Part shown: piece after piece, positions 17,817 to 26,379 of the stretch
Position numbering within the stretch: the stretch's first letter is position 1
How the letters are laid out: each line of letters begins with the position of its first letter
From: Streptomyces minutiscleroticus
GTDB taxonomy: Bacteria; Actinomycetota; Actinomycetes; Streptomycetales; Streptomycetaceae
Reading direction: 5' to 3'
Assembly: GCF_014650875.1 (NCBI RefSeq)
Contig: NZ_BMVU01000039.1
Coordinates: 1 to 64,000 of the forward strand
Length of the DNA stretch: 64,000 bases
The notes under the pieces: generated by a model
Databases searched by the model: none
The model's input: the letters and a program-made list of their open reading frames with translations, nothing else
Told to the model about the DNA's origin: nothing
Translations under genes and position numbers: made by a program

Positions 17817-18497
17817 ATGAACGCGATCTCCGGGGCGTACGACTGGCTGACGACGTCCGCCAACTGGCAGGGCGAGCGGGGCGTGTGGCACCGGCTCGCC
17901 GAGCACCTGTACTTCAGCGGCGTGACCCTCGCCGTCGCGTGCCTGCTCGCGCTGCCGGCCGCGCTGTGGCTCGGGCACCTGGGCAGGGGCGGCGCGCTCG
18001 CGATCAACATCTCGAACGTGGGGCGGGCGGTGCCCACCCTGGCGGTGCTGGTGCTGCTGACGCTCACGCCGCTCGGCGAGCACGGCGGCCTGCCGACGCT
18101 GATCGCGCTGGTGCTGTTCGCGGTGCCGCCGCTGCTGACCAACGCGTACATCGGCATGCGCGAGGTCGACAGATCCGTGGTGGAGGCCGCGCGGGGCATG
18201 GGCATGAGCGGCGGCCAGGTCTTCCTGCGCGTGGAGCTGCCGCTCGCGTACCCGCTGGTCATGACCGGGCTGCGGTCGGCGGCCGTGCAGGTCGTCGCCA
18301 CGGCGACGCTGGCCGCGATGGCGGGCGAGGGCGGTCTCGGGCGGATCATCACCGCCGGGTTCAACCTGCAGAACACACCCCAGGTCGTGGCCGGCGCCTT
18401 CCTGGTGGCGGTGCTCGCCCTCCTGGTGGAGACGGTGCTGGTGGTGGCCGGGCGGGCCCTGGACCCGATGCGCGGCCGTCCCGGTACGGCGCGATGA
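17817..18497 (+). CDS. OpuC-type osmolyte ABC transporter permease 2
   Basis: Second permease (226 residues) of the same importer, with the EAA loop MREVDRSVVEAARGMGMSG and five to six helices. Two different half-size permeases plus a lipoprotein and a CBS-carrying ATPase is the OpuC (choline/carnitine/betaine) arrangement. A purine-rich GGCGGAGGCGGC precedes ATG 17817, 28 bp after permease 1 ends. The open frame can be extended to 17739, but the added residues are an arginine run with no conservation. Confidence 0.9.
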   Translation: MNAISGAYDWLTTSANWQGERGVWHRLAEHLYFSGVTLAVACLLALPAALWLGHLGRGGALAINISNVGRAVPTLAVLVLLTLTPLGEHGGLPTLIALVLFAVPPLLTNAYIGMREVDRSVVEAARGMGMSGGQVFLRVELPLAYPLVMTGLRSAAVQVVATATLAAMAGEGGLGRIITAGFNLQNTPQVVAGAFLVAVLALLVETVLVVAGRALDPMRGRPGTAR

Positions 18498-18583
18498 CGG
18501 ACGACGACTTCTTCTCGACGGCTTCCCCGGGGCGGCGCCCCGGGCGTTCCAGTGTTCCAGTGAAAGCGAATGGGTGATCGAGG

Positions 18584-19552
18584 ATGAACAGCAGAACGCG
18601 TCGGGCGGCGGTCGCGGCGGTGGCCGCCGGCGCGCTGGCCGCCGGGCTCACCGCGTGCGGCGGGGACAGCCTGGAGGACGGCGGTTCCGGCTCCGGCACG
18701 GCGGACGGCGGCAAGAAGGGCTCGCTCGTCGTGGGGGCGGCCGGTTTCACCGAGGCGAAAGTGCTCGGTGAGCTGTACAAGCAGGTTCTGTCCGACGCCG
18801 GTTACAGCGTCACGGTCAAGACGGTCGAGAACCGCGAGATCTACGAACCGCAGCTGGAGAAGGGCGCCATCGACGTCGTTCCCGAATACGCGGCGACGCT
18901 CGCGGAATTCCTCAACCTGAGGGAGAACGGCGCGGACGCGAAGACGGTCGCGAGCAGCGATGTCGACGCGACGGTCGCGGCGCTGAAGAAGCTCGCGGAG
19001 CCGAAGGGCCTGAAGGTGCTGCCCGCGGGCGAGGCGGTCGACCAGAACGCGTTCGCGGTGAGCGAGGAATTCGCCGAGAAGCACGACCTGAAGTCCCTTT
19101 CCGATCTGGGGAAGGCGGGGGTCGAGGTCAAGATCGCGGCCGGTGACGAATGCGAGACGCGGCCCTTCTGCGCGCCGGGCCTGGAGAAGACCTACGGCAT
19201 CGACGTCGCCGGGATCGACCCCAAGGGCGTCGGGACCACGCAGTCCAAGCAGGCCGTCAAGAACGGCACGGACCAGCTGGTGCTGACGACCACCACGGAC
19301 GCGACGCTCAAGAGCTTCGGCCTCGTGCTCCTGGAGGACGACAAGAAGCTGCAGAACGCGGACAACATCCTTCCGGTCGTGAACGCGAAGGACGCGGGCG
19401 GCCAGGAGATCGCCGATGCGCTCGGCAGGATCACCGACACGCTCACCACGGACGACCTCGTGGAACTGAACCGCAAGGTCGATGCCGAGCGGCAGAAGGA
19501 AGCCGATGTCGCGAAGGACTATCTGGAGTCCAAGGGATTGATCGGGAAGTAG
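18584..19552 (+). CDS. Glycine betaine/choline-type substrate-binding lipoprotein (OpuAC/ProX family)
   Basis: Extracytoplasmic binding protein that delivers the osmolyte to the permeases. A basic N-terminus and hydrophobic h-region end in the lipobox LTAC, giving Cys25 as the lipidated residue. A Gly/Ser linker is followed by the type II binding fold starting LVVGAAGFTEAKVLGELYKQVL, then TVENREIYEPQLEKGAIDVVPEY, both typical of OpuAC-like proteins. 322 residues. The start ATG follows GATCGAGG. The ligand (betaine, choline, proline betaine) cannot be told from the sequence. Confidence 0.92.
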   Translation: MNSRTRRAAVAAVAAGALAAGLTACGGDSLEDGGSGSGTADGGKKGSLVVGAAGFTEAKVLGELYKQVLSDAGYSVTVKTVENREIYEPQLEKGAIDVVPEYAATLAEFLNLRENGADAKTVASSDVDATVAALKKLAEPKGLKVLPAGEAVDQNAFAVSEEFAEKHDLKSLSDLGKAGVEVKIAAGDECETRPFCAPGLEKTYGIDVAGIDPKGVGTTQSKQAVKNGTDQLVLTTTTDATLKSFGLVLLEDDKKLQNADNILPVVNAKDAGGQEIADALGRITDTLTTDDLVELNRKVDAERQKEADVAKDYLESKGLIGK

Positions 19553-19798
19553 CCGTGAACGGCTCACGGCGCCGTGGGCGGCGGGCGGGACCGTCAAAGG
19601 CGGATGAGAGGGGGAGAGCGGCGCACTCGGCGCGGACGGGGAGAGCGGAGCGATAGAAGAGCGACGGGAGAGCCGAAACGGTTCTCCCGCGCTTGATGAC
19701 GCGTTGTGAACTCTTCGGGACGTGTGAAGTCCCTGGGACGGCTGTGTTTTTACCGTGCGAGGCACCATGTTTCGCCTACGCGCGGTAAGTTTCTGGCC

Positions 19799-21559
19799 AT
19801 GCCACGTGGACGCCATCGCCATTCCCCACCTCTGCACCGGCTGCTGCCCCCCTCGGTGATCGCGGGCGTGTCGCTCGTCTGTGCCGTGGGGCCCTGGTTG
19901 TCCGGCGAACCGGCGGTGCTGCGCGGCCTCGCGGGGGTCGCCGCGGCCACGGCCGTCGTCGGCGCGATCGTGCTGCGGCGCTGGGACGCGTCCGCCGGGA
20001 AGCAGGTCGCGGACCTCGCGCGGGCGCGCGCGAGCGACGAGTGGCGCTACGAGGAGCGGGTCGCCGAACTGGAGACCGACCTGGAGGAGTCGCGCGAGCT
20101 GCGCACCAAGCTGGAGCAGCGGCTGCGCGCCAAGCGCACCGAACTGGCCGGCCTGCGCAACGAGCACGCGGCGCTGCTGCGGCGGTACGCGACGGCGGAG
20201 ACGGAGCGGGCCAGCGCCCTGGAGGGCCAGCGGCAGCTCGCCATCGAGACGGCGCCCGAACCGGCCGCGGGCCGGGAGGACGCGACGACGGTCCCCGGGA
20301 CCTCCGGTGCGGTGGGCACCGAAGGGGCGGAGGACACCGTACGGACGGAGACGGGCGTACGGACGTCGGCGGACGTTCCGGCACCCCGCGAGGAATCCCG
20401 CGAGGAATCCCGCGAGGAATCCCGCGAGGAGTCCCGGACGACCTTGACCGCCTCGCTGTACGCGAGCGCCGACGCGGCGCTGATCCGGCTGGCCGGCGGG
20501 CGGGCCGGGCGGACCGAGGCGGGCGCGGAGAACGCGGAGAGCGCGAAGAGGACGGAGGCGGCGCAGCCCGCGTCCGGGGCCGGGTCCGCGTCCGTGGACG
20601 CGGACGTGGCGAGGAGCGGGGCGGAGGACACGGCCGGGGTGTCGGGCGAGGCGCCGGGCGAGGCGCCGGCCGGATCCGGTGCGGGAGCGTCGGGTTCCGG
20701 TTCCGTGGAGGACGGGGGCCGCGCGGACGCCGCGCCGGTGGACGACGCCCCGGCCGCCGGGGACGGACCGGAGCAGGCCGCGGCGGAGACGGACGCAACG
20801 GACGCAGCGGTGGCCGAAGGGCCGCAGCCGGCCGCGGCGACGGAGCCGGAGACGGCCGCGGCCCGGGGGCCGGTGGCCCCGGGCGCCGGGGAGACCGGCC
20901 CGGCGGCCGGGACCGGCGCGCCCGAGGCGGGCCCCACGGCGGCGGACGCCCCGGCGCCCGGAGCCCCGCAGGCCGGGTCTCCGCAGGCCGGATCACCGGG
21001 GCGCGGCTTCTTCACGCCCGCCTCGCCGGTGTCCGGCGCGCGGAACGGCTCCGGCCAGGACGCCTCCGCGGACGCCGCGCAGGCTCCGGCGGCCGGGGAG
21101 GACGAGGCGCGGGGGAAGGCCGAGGCGGTCGGCGGGCACGAGCACGCGACCGCCGCGCCCGCCCCGACGGTCCCGCCCGCGTCCTCGGGCCACTTCGCCG
21201 TGCCGACGGCCGTGGCGGTCGTACCGGCGTCGCCCGCGCGGCGGCCGATGGTGGAGGGCGGCTTCGACTTCTTCGGAACCCAGAAGAGCGCGGAGGCCCT
21301 CGGTCCCGCCGAGTCCGCCGCCCCCGCGGGGCCGGCCGGCCCGGCCGGGCCGGCCGATCCGGTGCGGAACTCGGTGCAGAGCGAGGACCTGGCCGACGTC
21401 GTCGGCCAGGAGGCGCTCGCCGTGCACAAGGCCGAGTCCGAGACCTCCTACAAGCCCGCGGGCGACGGGTCCCGGGACGTCGGCCAGGTCATCGACCTGA
21501 CCGAGCACGACGAGACCGAGCGCATCGACGTCGAGGAACTGCGCGGCGCGGTGTCCTGA
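19799..21559 (+). CDS. Membrane-anchored coiled-coil protein with long disordered region, function unknown
   Basis: 586 residues. Two adjacent hydrophobic segments (~17-34 and ~38-57) form a membrane hairpin; residues ~65-125 are a charged heptad-rich coiled coil (ERVAELETDLEESRELRTKL). The next ~350 residues are Ala/Gly/Pro/Glu-rich and disordered, including four copies of REES encoded by a 12-bp repeat (about 20389-20436). The last ~60 residues (AVHKAESETSYKPAGDGSRDVGQVIDLTEHDETERID) are ordered-looking and may be the conserved end. ATG 19799 is favoured because TAAGTT (19786-19791) lies 7 nt upstream, suggesting a leaderless mRNA. I recognise no domain. A cell-envelope scaffold is one possibility. 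Confidence 0.7.
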   Translation: MPRGRHRHSPPLHRLLPPSVIAGVSLVCAVGPWLSGEPAVLRGLAGVAAATAVVGAIVLRRWDASAGKQVADLARARASDEWRYEERVAELETDLEESRELRTKLEQRLRAKRTELAGLRNEHAALLRRYATAETERASALEGQRQLAIETAPEPAAGREDATTVPGTSGAVGTEGAEDTVRTETGVRTSADVPAPREESREESREESREESRTTLTASLYASADAALIRLAGGRAGRTEAGAENAESAKRTEAAQPASGAGSASVDADVARSGAEDTAGVSGEAPGEAPAGSGAGASGSGSVEDGGRADAAPVDDAPAAGDGPEQAAAETDATDAAVAEGPQPAAATEPETAAARGPVAPGAGETGPAAGTGAPEAGPTAADAPAPGAPQAGSPQAGSPGRGFFTPASPVSGARNGSGQDASADAAQAPAAGEDEARGKAEAVGGHEHATAAPAPTVPPASSGHFAVPTAVAVVPASPARRPMVEGGFDFFGTQKSAEALGPAESAAPAGPAGPAGPADPVRNSVQSEDLADVVGQEALAVHKAESETSYKPAGDGSRDVGQVIDLTEHDETERIDVEELRGAVS

Positions 21560-21814
21560 AGGCGGGCGCCGGTACCGGTACCTGCACCTGTGTCGGCGTC
21601 GGTCCGGTGCCTTCCGGCCGTGTCCGGAGAACCGCGCGCGAGGGCGGTGTCGGTACACACGTACCGCCACCGCCCTCCGCCGTTCCCGGGGAGGCCCGCC
21701 CGTTCCCGTCGGGAGGCCACTGGTCCTGCCGGGAGGCCGCCGGCTCCGCCGGGGGACCGCCGTGTCCCTACGGGGGGGAGGCCACGGACCCTGCCGTGAG
21801 CCGGCCGGCCCCCT

Positions 21815-23314
21815 CTACGCCATCCACCGGTCGGGCCGTGCCTCCCGGCGTCCCGTGCGGGAACGATCCGCCTGGGCGTACAGCAGGTCGGCGGCCTCCG
21901 CGGCGTCGCGCAGCCGGGCCGTGACCGTCTTGTTCGCGCCGGTGTCCACATGGACGTCCGCCAGGCCCTGCACCCGCGCCCACGGCCCCTGCGCCAGCCG
22001 TACGCTCTGCACCTTGGCGTGCGGGACGAGCGCCGTGGTGCGGCGCAGCAGCCCCCTGCGCGCCGCGAAGACCGTGTCCGTGACCGCGAGGCCGTGCCCG
22101 CGCCACCACAGCGGCAGGCAGCGGCCCGCCATGCGGGGCGGCCGCGACAGCCCCTCGGGCACCGTCACCCCGGGCAGCACCCGGGCGATCACCGATGCGG
22201 CGACCTCGCGCGGGGCGACCGGCACCAGCACGGAGTTGGCGGACCCGGCCACGTCCAGTTCGACGCGCACCCAGCCGCGCCTGCGCCACAGCAGCGGTTC
22301 GACGACGCGCACGGTCTGCACGCGGCCGGGCGGCACCGTCTCGTGCGCGTGGTCGAGCAGCCCGTGGTCGATGCGCAGCCCGTCCGGCGACTCGCCCACC
22401 GTCCAGTCGTACTCGCCGACGAACCGCCCCACACTGCTCGCGCCCGCCGCGCCCAGCAGCGGCACCCCGGTCGCGAGCACCGTCCACACGCTGTGGGTGG
22501 CGAACCACAGCACCGGCGGCACGACGACGGCGGCGATCAGCATGCCCCAGGTCGCCCCGGTGAGCAGCAGCGACACGGCGAGCACGCCGGGCGGGACGTG
22601 CAGCAGCCGCCGGACCGGGGCCTCGCCCACCTCGTGCGCGGTCTCGGGGGCGAAACCGGCGGCCCGGGCGAGCAGTTCGGCCCGCAGCCGCTGGGCGTCG
22701 TCCTCGCCCAGGTACGCGAGTTCGTCCTTCTTGTCGGTCCCGACGACGTCCAGCCGCAGCTTGGCGACGCCCACGACGCGGGCCAGCAGCGGCCGGGTGA
22801 CGTCGACGGCCTGGATCCGCTCGAGCCGGATGTGCGCGGTGCGCCGGAACAGCAGGCCGGTCCGGATGCGCAGCTCGCTGTCGGTCACCGCGTAGTGGGT
22901 GAACCACCAGCTCAGGAAGCCGTAGAGGGCGGCCGCGGGAACGAGGACGGCGAGTCCGACCAGCAGCGTGGTCATGGTGAGCCGGGCCAGTTGCCGCTGC
23001 ACCTGGTCGGGGTCGTGCACCGCCCAGCCCGCGACCACGGCGACCGGGGCCCAGGCCCGCCGCAGCGGCGTGACCGGGTGCAGCCGCCGCTCCCGGAGAG
23101 CGGAGCCCTCCCGCACGTCCTCTCCCTGTACCTCCGCCCCCTGTATCCCCTCCCGCGCGTCCTCTCGTACGTTCTCCCGCGGGGCCTGGCCGCCGGCCGT
23201 GTCGGGCGCGTCAGCCGCGTCGGGCACGGTGGGCGCATCGGGCGTGTCGGCTGTGTCGGGCGCGTCGGCCATGTCGTGAGCGGTGCCCGGCGGCGGGCCC
23301 GGGGGCGTCGTCAC
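21815..23314 (-). CDS. Bacterial PH domain (DUF304, YdbT-like) membrane protein
   Basis: 499 residues. A Pro/Ala-rich N-terminus is followed by paired transmembrane helices and three bPH_2 (DUF304) domains: YAVTDSELRIRTGLLFRRTAHIRLERIQAVDV, DWTVGESPDGLRIDHGLLDHAHETVPPGRVQTVRV and HGLAVTDTVFAARRGLLRRTTALVPHAKVQSVRL each match the repeated DUF304 pattern. In the YdbS/YdbT family these are cytoplasmic membrane-stress proteins of unknown mechanism; the B. subtilis pair affects resistance to certain bacteriocins. GTG 23314 overlaps the stop of the partner gene, indicating coupled synthesis. The end of the protein (YAQADRSRTGRREARPDRWMA) is basic. Confidence 0.88.
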   Translation of the reverse strand: MTTPPGPPPGTAHDMADAPDTADTPDAPTVPDAADAPDTAGGQAPRENVREDAREGIQGAEVQGEDVREGSALRERRLHPVTPLRRAWAPVAVVAGWAVHDPDQVQRQLARLTMTTLLVGLAVLVPAAALYGFLSWWFTHYAVTDSELRIRTGLLFRRTAHIRLERIQAVDVTRPLLARVVGVAKLRLDVVGTDKKDELAYLGEDDAQRLRAELLARAAGFAPETAHEVGEAPVRRLLHVPPGVLAVSLLLTGATWGMLIAAVVVPPVLWFATHSVWTVLATGVPLLGAAGASSVGRFVGEYDWTVGESPDGLRIDHGLLDHAHETVPPGRVQTVRVVEPLLWRRRGWVRVELDVAGSANSVLVPVAPREVAASVIARVLPGVTVPEGLSRPPRMAGRCLPLWWRGHGLAVTDTVFAARRGLLRRTTALVPHAKVQSVRLAQGPWARVQGLADVHVDTGANKTVTARLRDAAEAADLLYAQADRSRTGRREARPDRWMA

Positions 23315-23922
23315 AGCCCCGCCGATCGGGCCTCGCCCAGCTGGGTGAGCCGGTCCCGCAGCCGCTCCGCCTCCCGCGGGTCCAGGCCGGGGATGGTCGC
23401 GTCCGTCGCGGCGGCCGCGGTGTGCAGCTGCACGCTCGCGAGCCCGAAGTGCCGTTCCACGGGGCCCGAGGTCACCTCCACGAGCTGCATCCGCCCGTAC
23501 GGCACGACCGTCTCCTCGTGCCACAGCACGCCCCGGCTGATCAGCAGGTCGTCGGAGCGCTCGGCGTACCGCCAGGACCGCCAGTTGCGCCCGAGCATCG
23601 GCCAGCCCCACGCCAGCACGGCCGCCGGGACCAGCGCGAAGGCCGCCCAGACCGGTCCCGCGAGCAGGCCGGGCAGCAGCGCGGCGGCGAGCGTCAGCGG
23701 CACCAGCCACACCACCAGCAGCAGGCGCCGCATCCGCAGCAGTCCGGGCGGCAGGCCGGTCCACTCCGGCCCGGCCACCCCTGCGGACGCGGCTCCGACC
23801 ACCCCTCCGGACGCCGTTCCGGCCACCGTTCCGGATGCGGTTCCGGCCGCGGTTCCGGATCCGGTTTCGGACACCGCTCCGGCCGCCGTGTCTCCCGTGG
23901 TCCCCGGGCTCCCCGTCTCCAT
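23311..23922 (-). CDS. Bacterial PH domain (DUF304, YdbS-like) membrane protein
   Basis: 203 residues. An N-terminal ~50-residue Gly/Thr/Ala/Val repeat is encoded by a 12-bp-periodic DNA repeat (about 23770-23900). Two transmembrane helices (~66-105) precede one bPH_2 domain (DDLLISRGVLWHEETVVPYGRMQLVEVTSGPVERHFGLASVQLHTAAA). It is the small partner of the three-domain protein downstream, as in ydbS-ydbT pairs. The start is ATG 23922 with TACGCT (23929-23934, minus strand) 6 nt upstream and no Shine-Dalgarno, so it is probably leaderless. It is divergent from nuoD with only 31 bp between start codons. Confidence 0.88.
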   Translation of the reverse strand: METGSPGTTGDTAAGAVSETGSGTAAGTASGTVAGTASGGVVGAASAGVAGPEWTGLPPGLLRMRRLLLVVWLVPLTLAAALLPGLLAGPVWAAFALVPAAVLAWGWPMLGRNWRSWRYAERSDDLLISRGVLWHEETVVPYGRMQLVEVTSGPVERHFGLASVQLHTAAAATDATIPGLDPREAERLRDRLTQLGEARSAGL

Positions 23923-23953
23923 GCCGCAAGCGTACGTACGCCAGACTGTTCCC
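23923..23953. promoter_or_regulatory. Compact divergent promoter between the PH-domain operon and nuoD
   Basis: Only 31 bp separate two divergent start codons. On the minus strand TACGCT (23929-23934) ends 6 nt before ATG 23922; on the plus strand CAGACT (23942-23947) ends 6 nt before ATG 23954. The -10 elements therefore face away from each other and each -35 region must lie inside the opposite gene. Confidence 0.6.
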
Positions 23954-25105
23954 ATGAGTCCTACGACGGAGACCACGGTCGGTATCGGCGGTGGCGCCGA
24001 GAGCACCGACATGGTGCTCAACATCGGGCCCCAGCACCCGTCCACGCACGGCGTGCTGCGGTTGAAGCTGGTGCTGGACGGCGAGCGGATCCAGCGCGCC
24101 GAACCGATCGTCGGCTACATGCACCGCGGTGCCGAGAAGCTCTTCGAGGCACGGGACTACCGCCAGATCATCGTGCTGGCCAACCGCCACGACTGGCTCT
24201 CCGCGTTCTCGAACGAGCTGGGCGTCGTGATCGCCGTCGAACGCATGCTGGGCATGGAGGTGCCCGAGCGCGCGGTGTGGACGCGCACGCTGCTCGCGGA
24301 GCTCAACCGCGTCCTCAACCACCTGATGTTCCTGGGCTCGTACCCCCTGGAGCTGGGCGGCATCACCCCGATGTTCTACGCCTTCCGGGAGCGCGAGGAG
24401 CTCCAGCACGTCATGGAGGAGGTCTCCGGCGGGCGCATCCACTACATGTTCAACCGGGTCGGCGGCCTCAAGGAGGACCTGCCGGCCGGCTGGACCGCGC
24501 GCGCCAGGGCCGCCGTCGCCGCCGTCCGCGCGCGCATGGACGTCTTCGACGACCTGGTCCTCGGCAACGAGATCTTCCGCGGGCGCACGCGCGGCGTCGG
24601 CGTGCTCTCCGCAAAGGCCGTGCACGCCTACGGGGTGAGCGGCCCCGTCGCCCGCGCCTCGGGCGTCGACTTCGACCTGCGCCGCGACGAGCCGTACCTG
24701 GCGTACGGGGAGCTGGGCGACGTCCTGAAGGTGGTCACCCGTGAGGAGGGCGACTGCCTCGCCCGCTTCGAGGTGCTCCTGGAGCAGACCCACAACGCCC
24801 TGGACCTCGCCGACGCCTGCCTCGACCGGCTGGCCGGACTGCCGCCGGGGCCGGTCAACCAGCGCCTGCCCAAGGTCCTGAAGGCCCCCGAGGGCCACAC
24901 GTACGCCTGGACCGAGAACCCGCTCGGCATCAACGGCTACTACCTCGTCAGCAAGGGCGAGAAGACGCCGTACCGGCTGAAGCTGCGCTCCGCCTCGTAC
25001 AACAACATCCAGGCCCTCACCGAACTGCTCCCGGGAACGCTGGTGGCGGACATGGTGGCGATCCTGGGGTCGCTGTTCTTCGTGGTGGGCGACATCGACA
25101 AGTAG
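23954..25105 (+). CDS. nuoD: Orphan NADH-quinone oxidoreductase subunit D
   Basis: 383-residue homologue of the 49-kDa NuoD/NDUFS2 subunit of respiratory complex I, which forms part of the quinone pocket. It has the hallmark segments MVLNIGPQHPSTHGVLRL, GYMHRGAEKLFE (Arg58 is the equivalent of the methylated arginine of NDUFS2), RDYRQI, GGRIHYMFNRVGGLKEDLP and GSLFFVVGDIDK at the C-terminus. The other nuo genes are not in this window; a second nuoD separate from the main operon is known in Streptomyces. It is convergent with a MidA-type methyltransferase gene, a notable pairing. Whether it replaces NuoD in complex I or serves another oxidoreductase is unknown. Confidence 0.9.
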   Translation: MSPTTETTVGIGGGAESTDMVLNIGPQHPSTHGVLRLKLVLDGERIQRAEPIVGYMHRGAEKLFEARDYRQIIVLANRHDWLSAFSNELGVVIAVERMLGMEVPERAVWTRTLLAELNRVLNHLMFLGSYPLELGGITPMFYAFREREELQHVMEEVSGGRIHYMFNRVGGLKEDLPAGWTARARAAVAAVRARMDVFDDLVLGNEIFRGRTRGVGVLSAKAVHAYGVSGPVARASGVDFDLRRDEPYLAYGELGDVLKVVTREEGDCLARFEVLLEQTHNALDLADACLDRLAGLPPGPVNQRLPKVLKAPEGHTYAWTENPLGINGYYLVSKGEKTPYRLKLRSASYNNIQALTELLPGTLVADMVAILGSLFFVVGDIDK

Positions 25106-25114
25106 GCCGGCGAG

Positions 25115-25149
25115 CCGGTCCGCGAGCAGGCCGCCGGCGGGCGGACCGG
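25115..25149 (+). terminator. Terminator between nuoD and the methyltransferase gene
   Basis: CCGGTCCGC (25115-25123) pairs with GCGGACCGG (25141-25149) across a 17-nt GC-rich loop, 10 bp after the nuoD stop. It could act on both convergent transcripts. Just beyond it a GAGCGGGCGTCCGGG unit is directly repeated (25178-25210). Confidence 0.55.
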
Positions 25150-25217
25150 AAGGCGGGCCGGGGGGCGGGACAGGCGGTGAGCGGGCGTCCGGGCGGCGAG
25201 CGGGCGTCCGGGGCCGC

Positions 25218-26261
25218 TCAGCCGGGCGGCAGCAGCTCGCCCGGCACCTCGATCCCGACCGGCTGGAGCAGCCAGCCGAAGTCGCCGAGGCCGCCCGGCG
25301 CGGTGAGCTCGCCCGCGGCGCCCGCGTCCGCGAGGGCCCGTACGTACGCCGCCGGGTCCGTGGAGGCCAGGGACAGCGGGGGCCGGCCGCCGCCGACGCC
25401 GAGGGCGCGCAGCGCGGCCCGCTGGGTGAGCCGCGCGGCCCCGGGCAGCGCGCACGCGTCCAGCGCCACGTGCGCGGTGATGTCGCAGGAGCCGTCGGGC
25501 ACGGGCCGCGTCTCCCGGCCCTCCCGGAAGCCGGTGAGCGTCCCGAAGGGCGGGCGGGCGTCCGCGCGGTGGGCGTAGTCGACGGCGACGGCGAGGCCGC
25601 GCCCGAGGGACGCCACGGCCCGCGCCCAGGCCGCGTCGCGGGTCCGCCCGATCTCGGCCCGCAGCCCGACGGGAACGACGCCGTCCGCCTCCCCGGCCTC
25701 CCCGGCGGGACCGCCGTCCAGTGGCCACCAGCTGCGCAGCCACGCCGCGTCCTCCCCGCTCACCGGCTCGCCGAGTCTCTCCGTGCCGTCCTCGCGCACG
25801 AGGACCAGGCGCGGCACGCCCGCCTCGTCCACCTCGGCGACGTCCAGGGGCACGTTGTCGAGCCACTCGTTGGCGAACAGCAGGCCCACGGCGCCGGACG
25901 GCGGCTCCGCGCACCACGTGACGCGCGGGTCGGGCCCGGCCGGGGGGCCGGCCAGCTCGACGGCGTACCCGCGCGCGCGGGAGGCCACGTCGGCGGGCAG
26001 CGCGTCCAGGACGCCGGTCACGAGTTCGCCCCGGCCCGCGCCCATGTCGACGAAGGCCAGTTCACCGGGGCGGCCCAGCGCCTCGTCGACCCGGCACAGC
26101 AGCCGGGCCACCGCCCGCGCGAACAGCGGCGACGCGTGCACCGACGTACGGAAGTGGCCCGCGGGCCCCTCGGGCCGCCGGTAGAACCCGCCGGGGCCGT
26201 ACAGGGCCTCCTCCGACGCCTGCCGCCACCCGCGCCACCCGCCCGTCTCCTCGTGTCTCAC
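25218..26261 (-). CDS. SAM-dependent methyltransferase, MidA/NDUFAF7-like (DUF185)
   Basis: 347 residues with the class I methyltransferase motif I FVDMGAGRGEL (~70-80) and the DUF185 segments GGFYRRPEGPAGHFRTSVHASPLFARA, LLFANEWLDNVPLDV and AVDYAHRA. In mitochondria the family member NDUFAF7 (MidA) symmetrically dimethylates an arginine of NDUFS2, the NuoD homologue. It is convergent with the orphan nuoD here, which makes NuoD a candidate substrate (inference). Probable leaderless mRNA: TAGCCT (26268-26273, minus strand) ends 6 nt before GTG 26261. The length is slightly short compared with the usual 350-420 residues. Confidence 0.85.
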   Translation of the reverse strand: MRHEETGGWRGWRQASEEALYGPGGFYRRPEGPAGHFRTSVHASPLFARAVARLLCRVDEALGRPGELAFVDMGAGRGELVTGVLDALPADVASRARGYAVELAGPPAGPDPRVTWCAEPPSGAVGLLFANEWLDNVPLDVAEVDEAGVPRLVLVREDGTERLGEPVSGEDAAWLRSWWPLDGGPAGEAGEADGVVPVGLRAEIGRTRDAAWARAVASLGRGLAVAVDYAHRADARPPFGTLTGFREGRETRPVPDGSCDITAHVALDACALPGAARLTQRAALRALGVGGGRPPLSLASTDPAAYVRALADAGAAGELTAPGGLGDFGWLLQPVGIEVPGELLPPG

Positions 26262-26379
26262 CGCGCCAGGCTAAGCGCCGCGGCCCGGCCGCCCTCCACC
26301 TTGGGGAGTACGCGAGCCGGTTCCGGATCGGCCCCCGGGGTGACCCCGGTGGTCGGTACGCCTGCCTACGCTGGGTTAC

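Noticed and set aside
17785..17820. 11-codon open frame between the two osmolyte permease genes
   Set aside because: Too short and of low complexity to call a gene; it may only help translational coupling.
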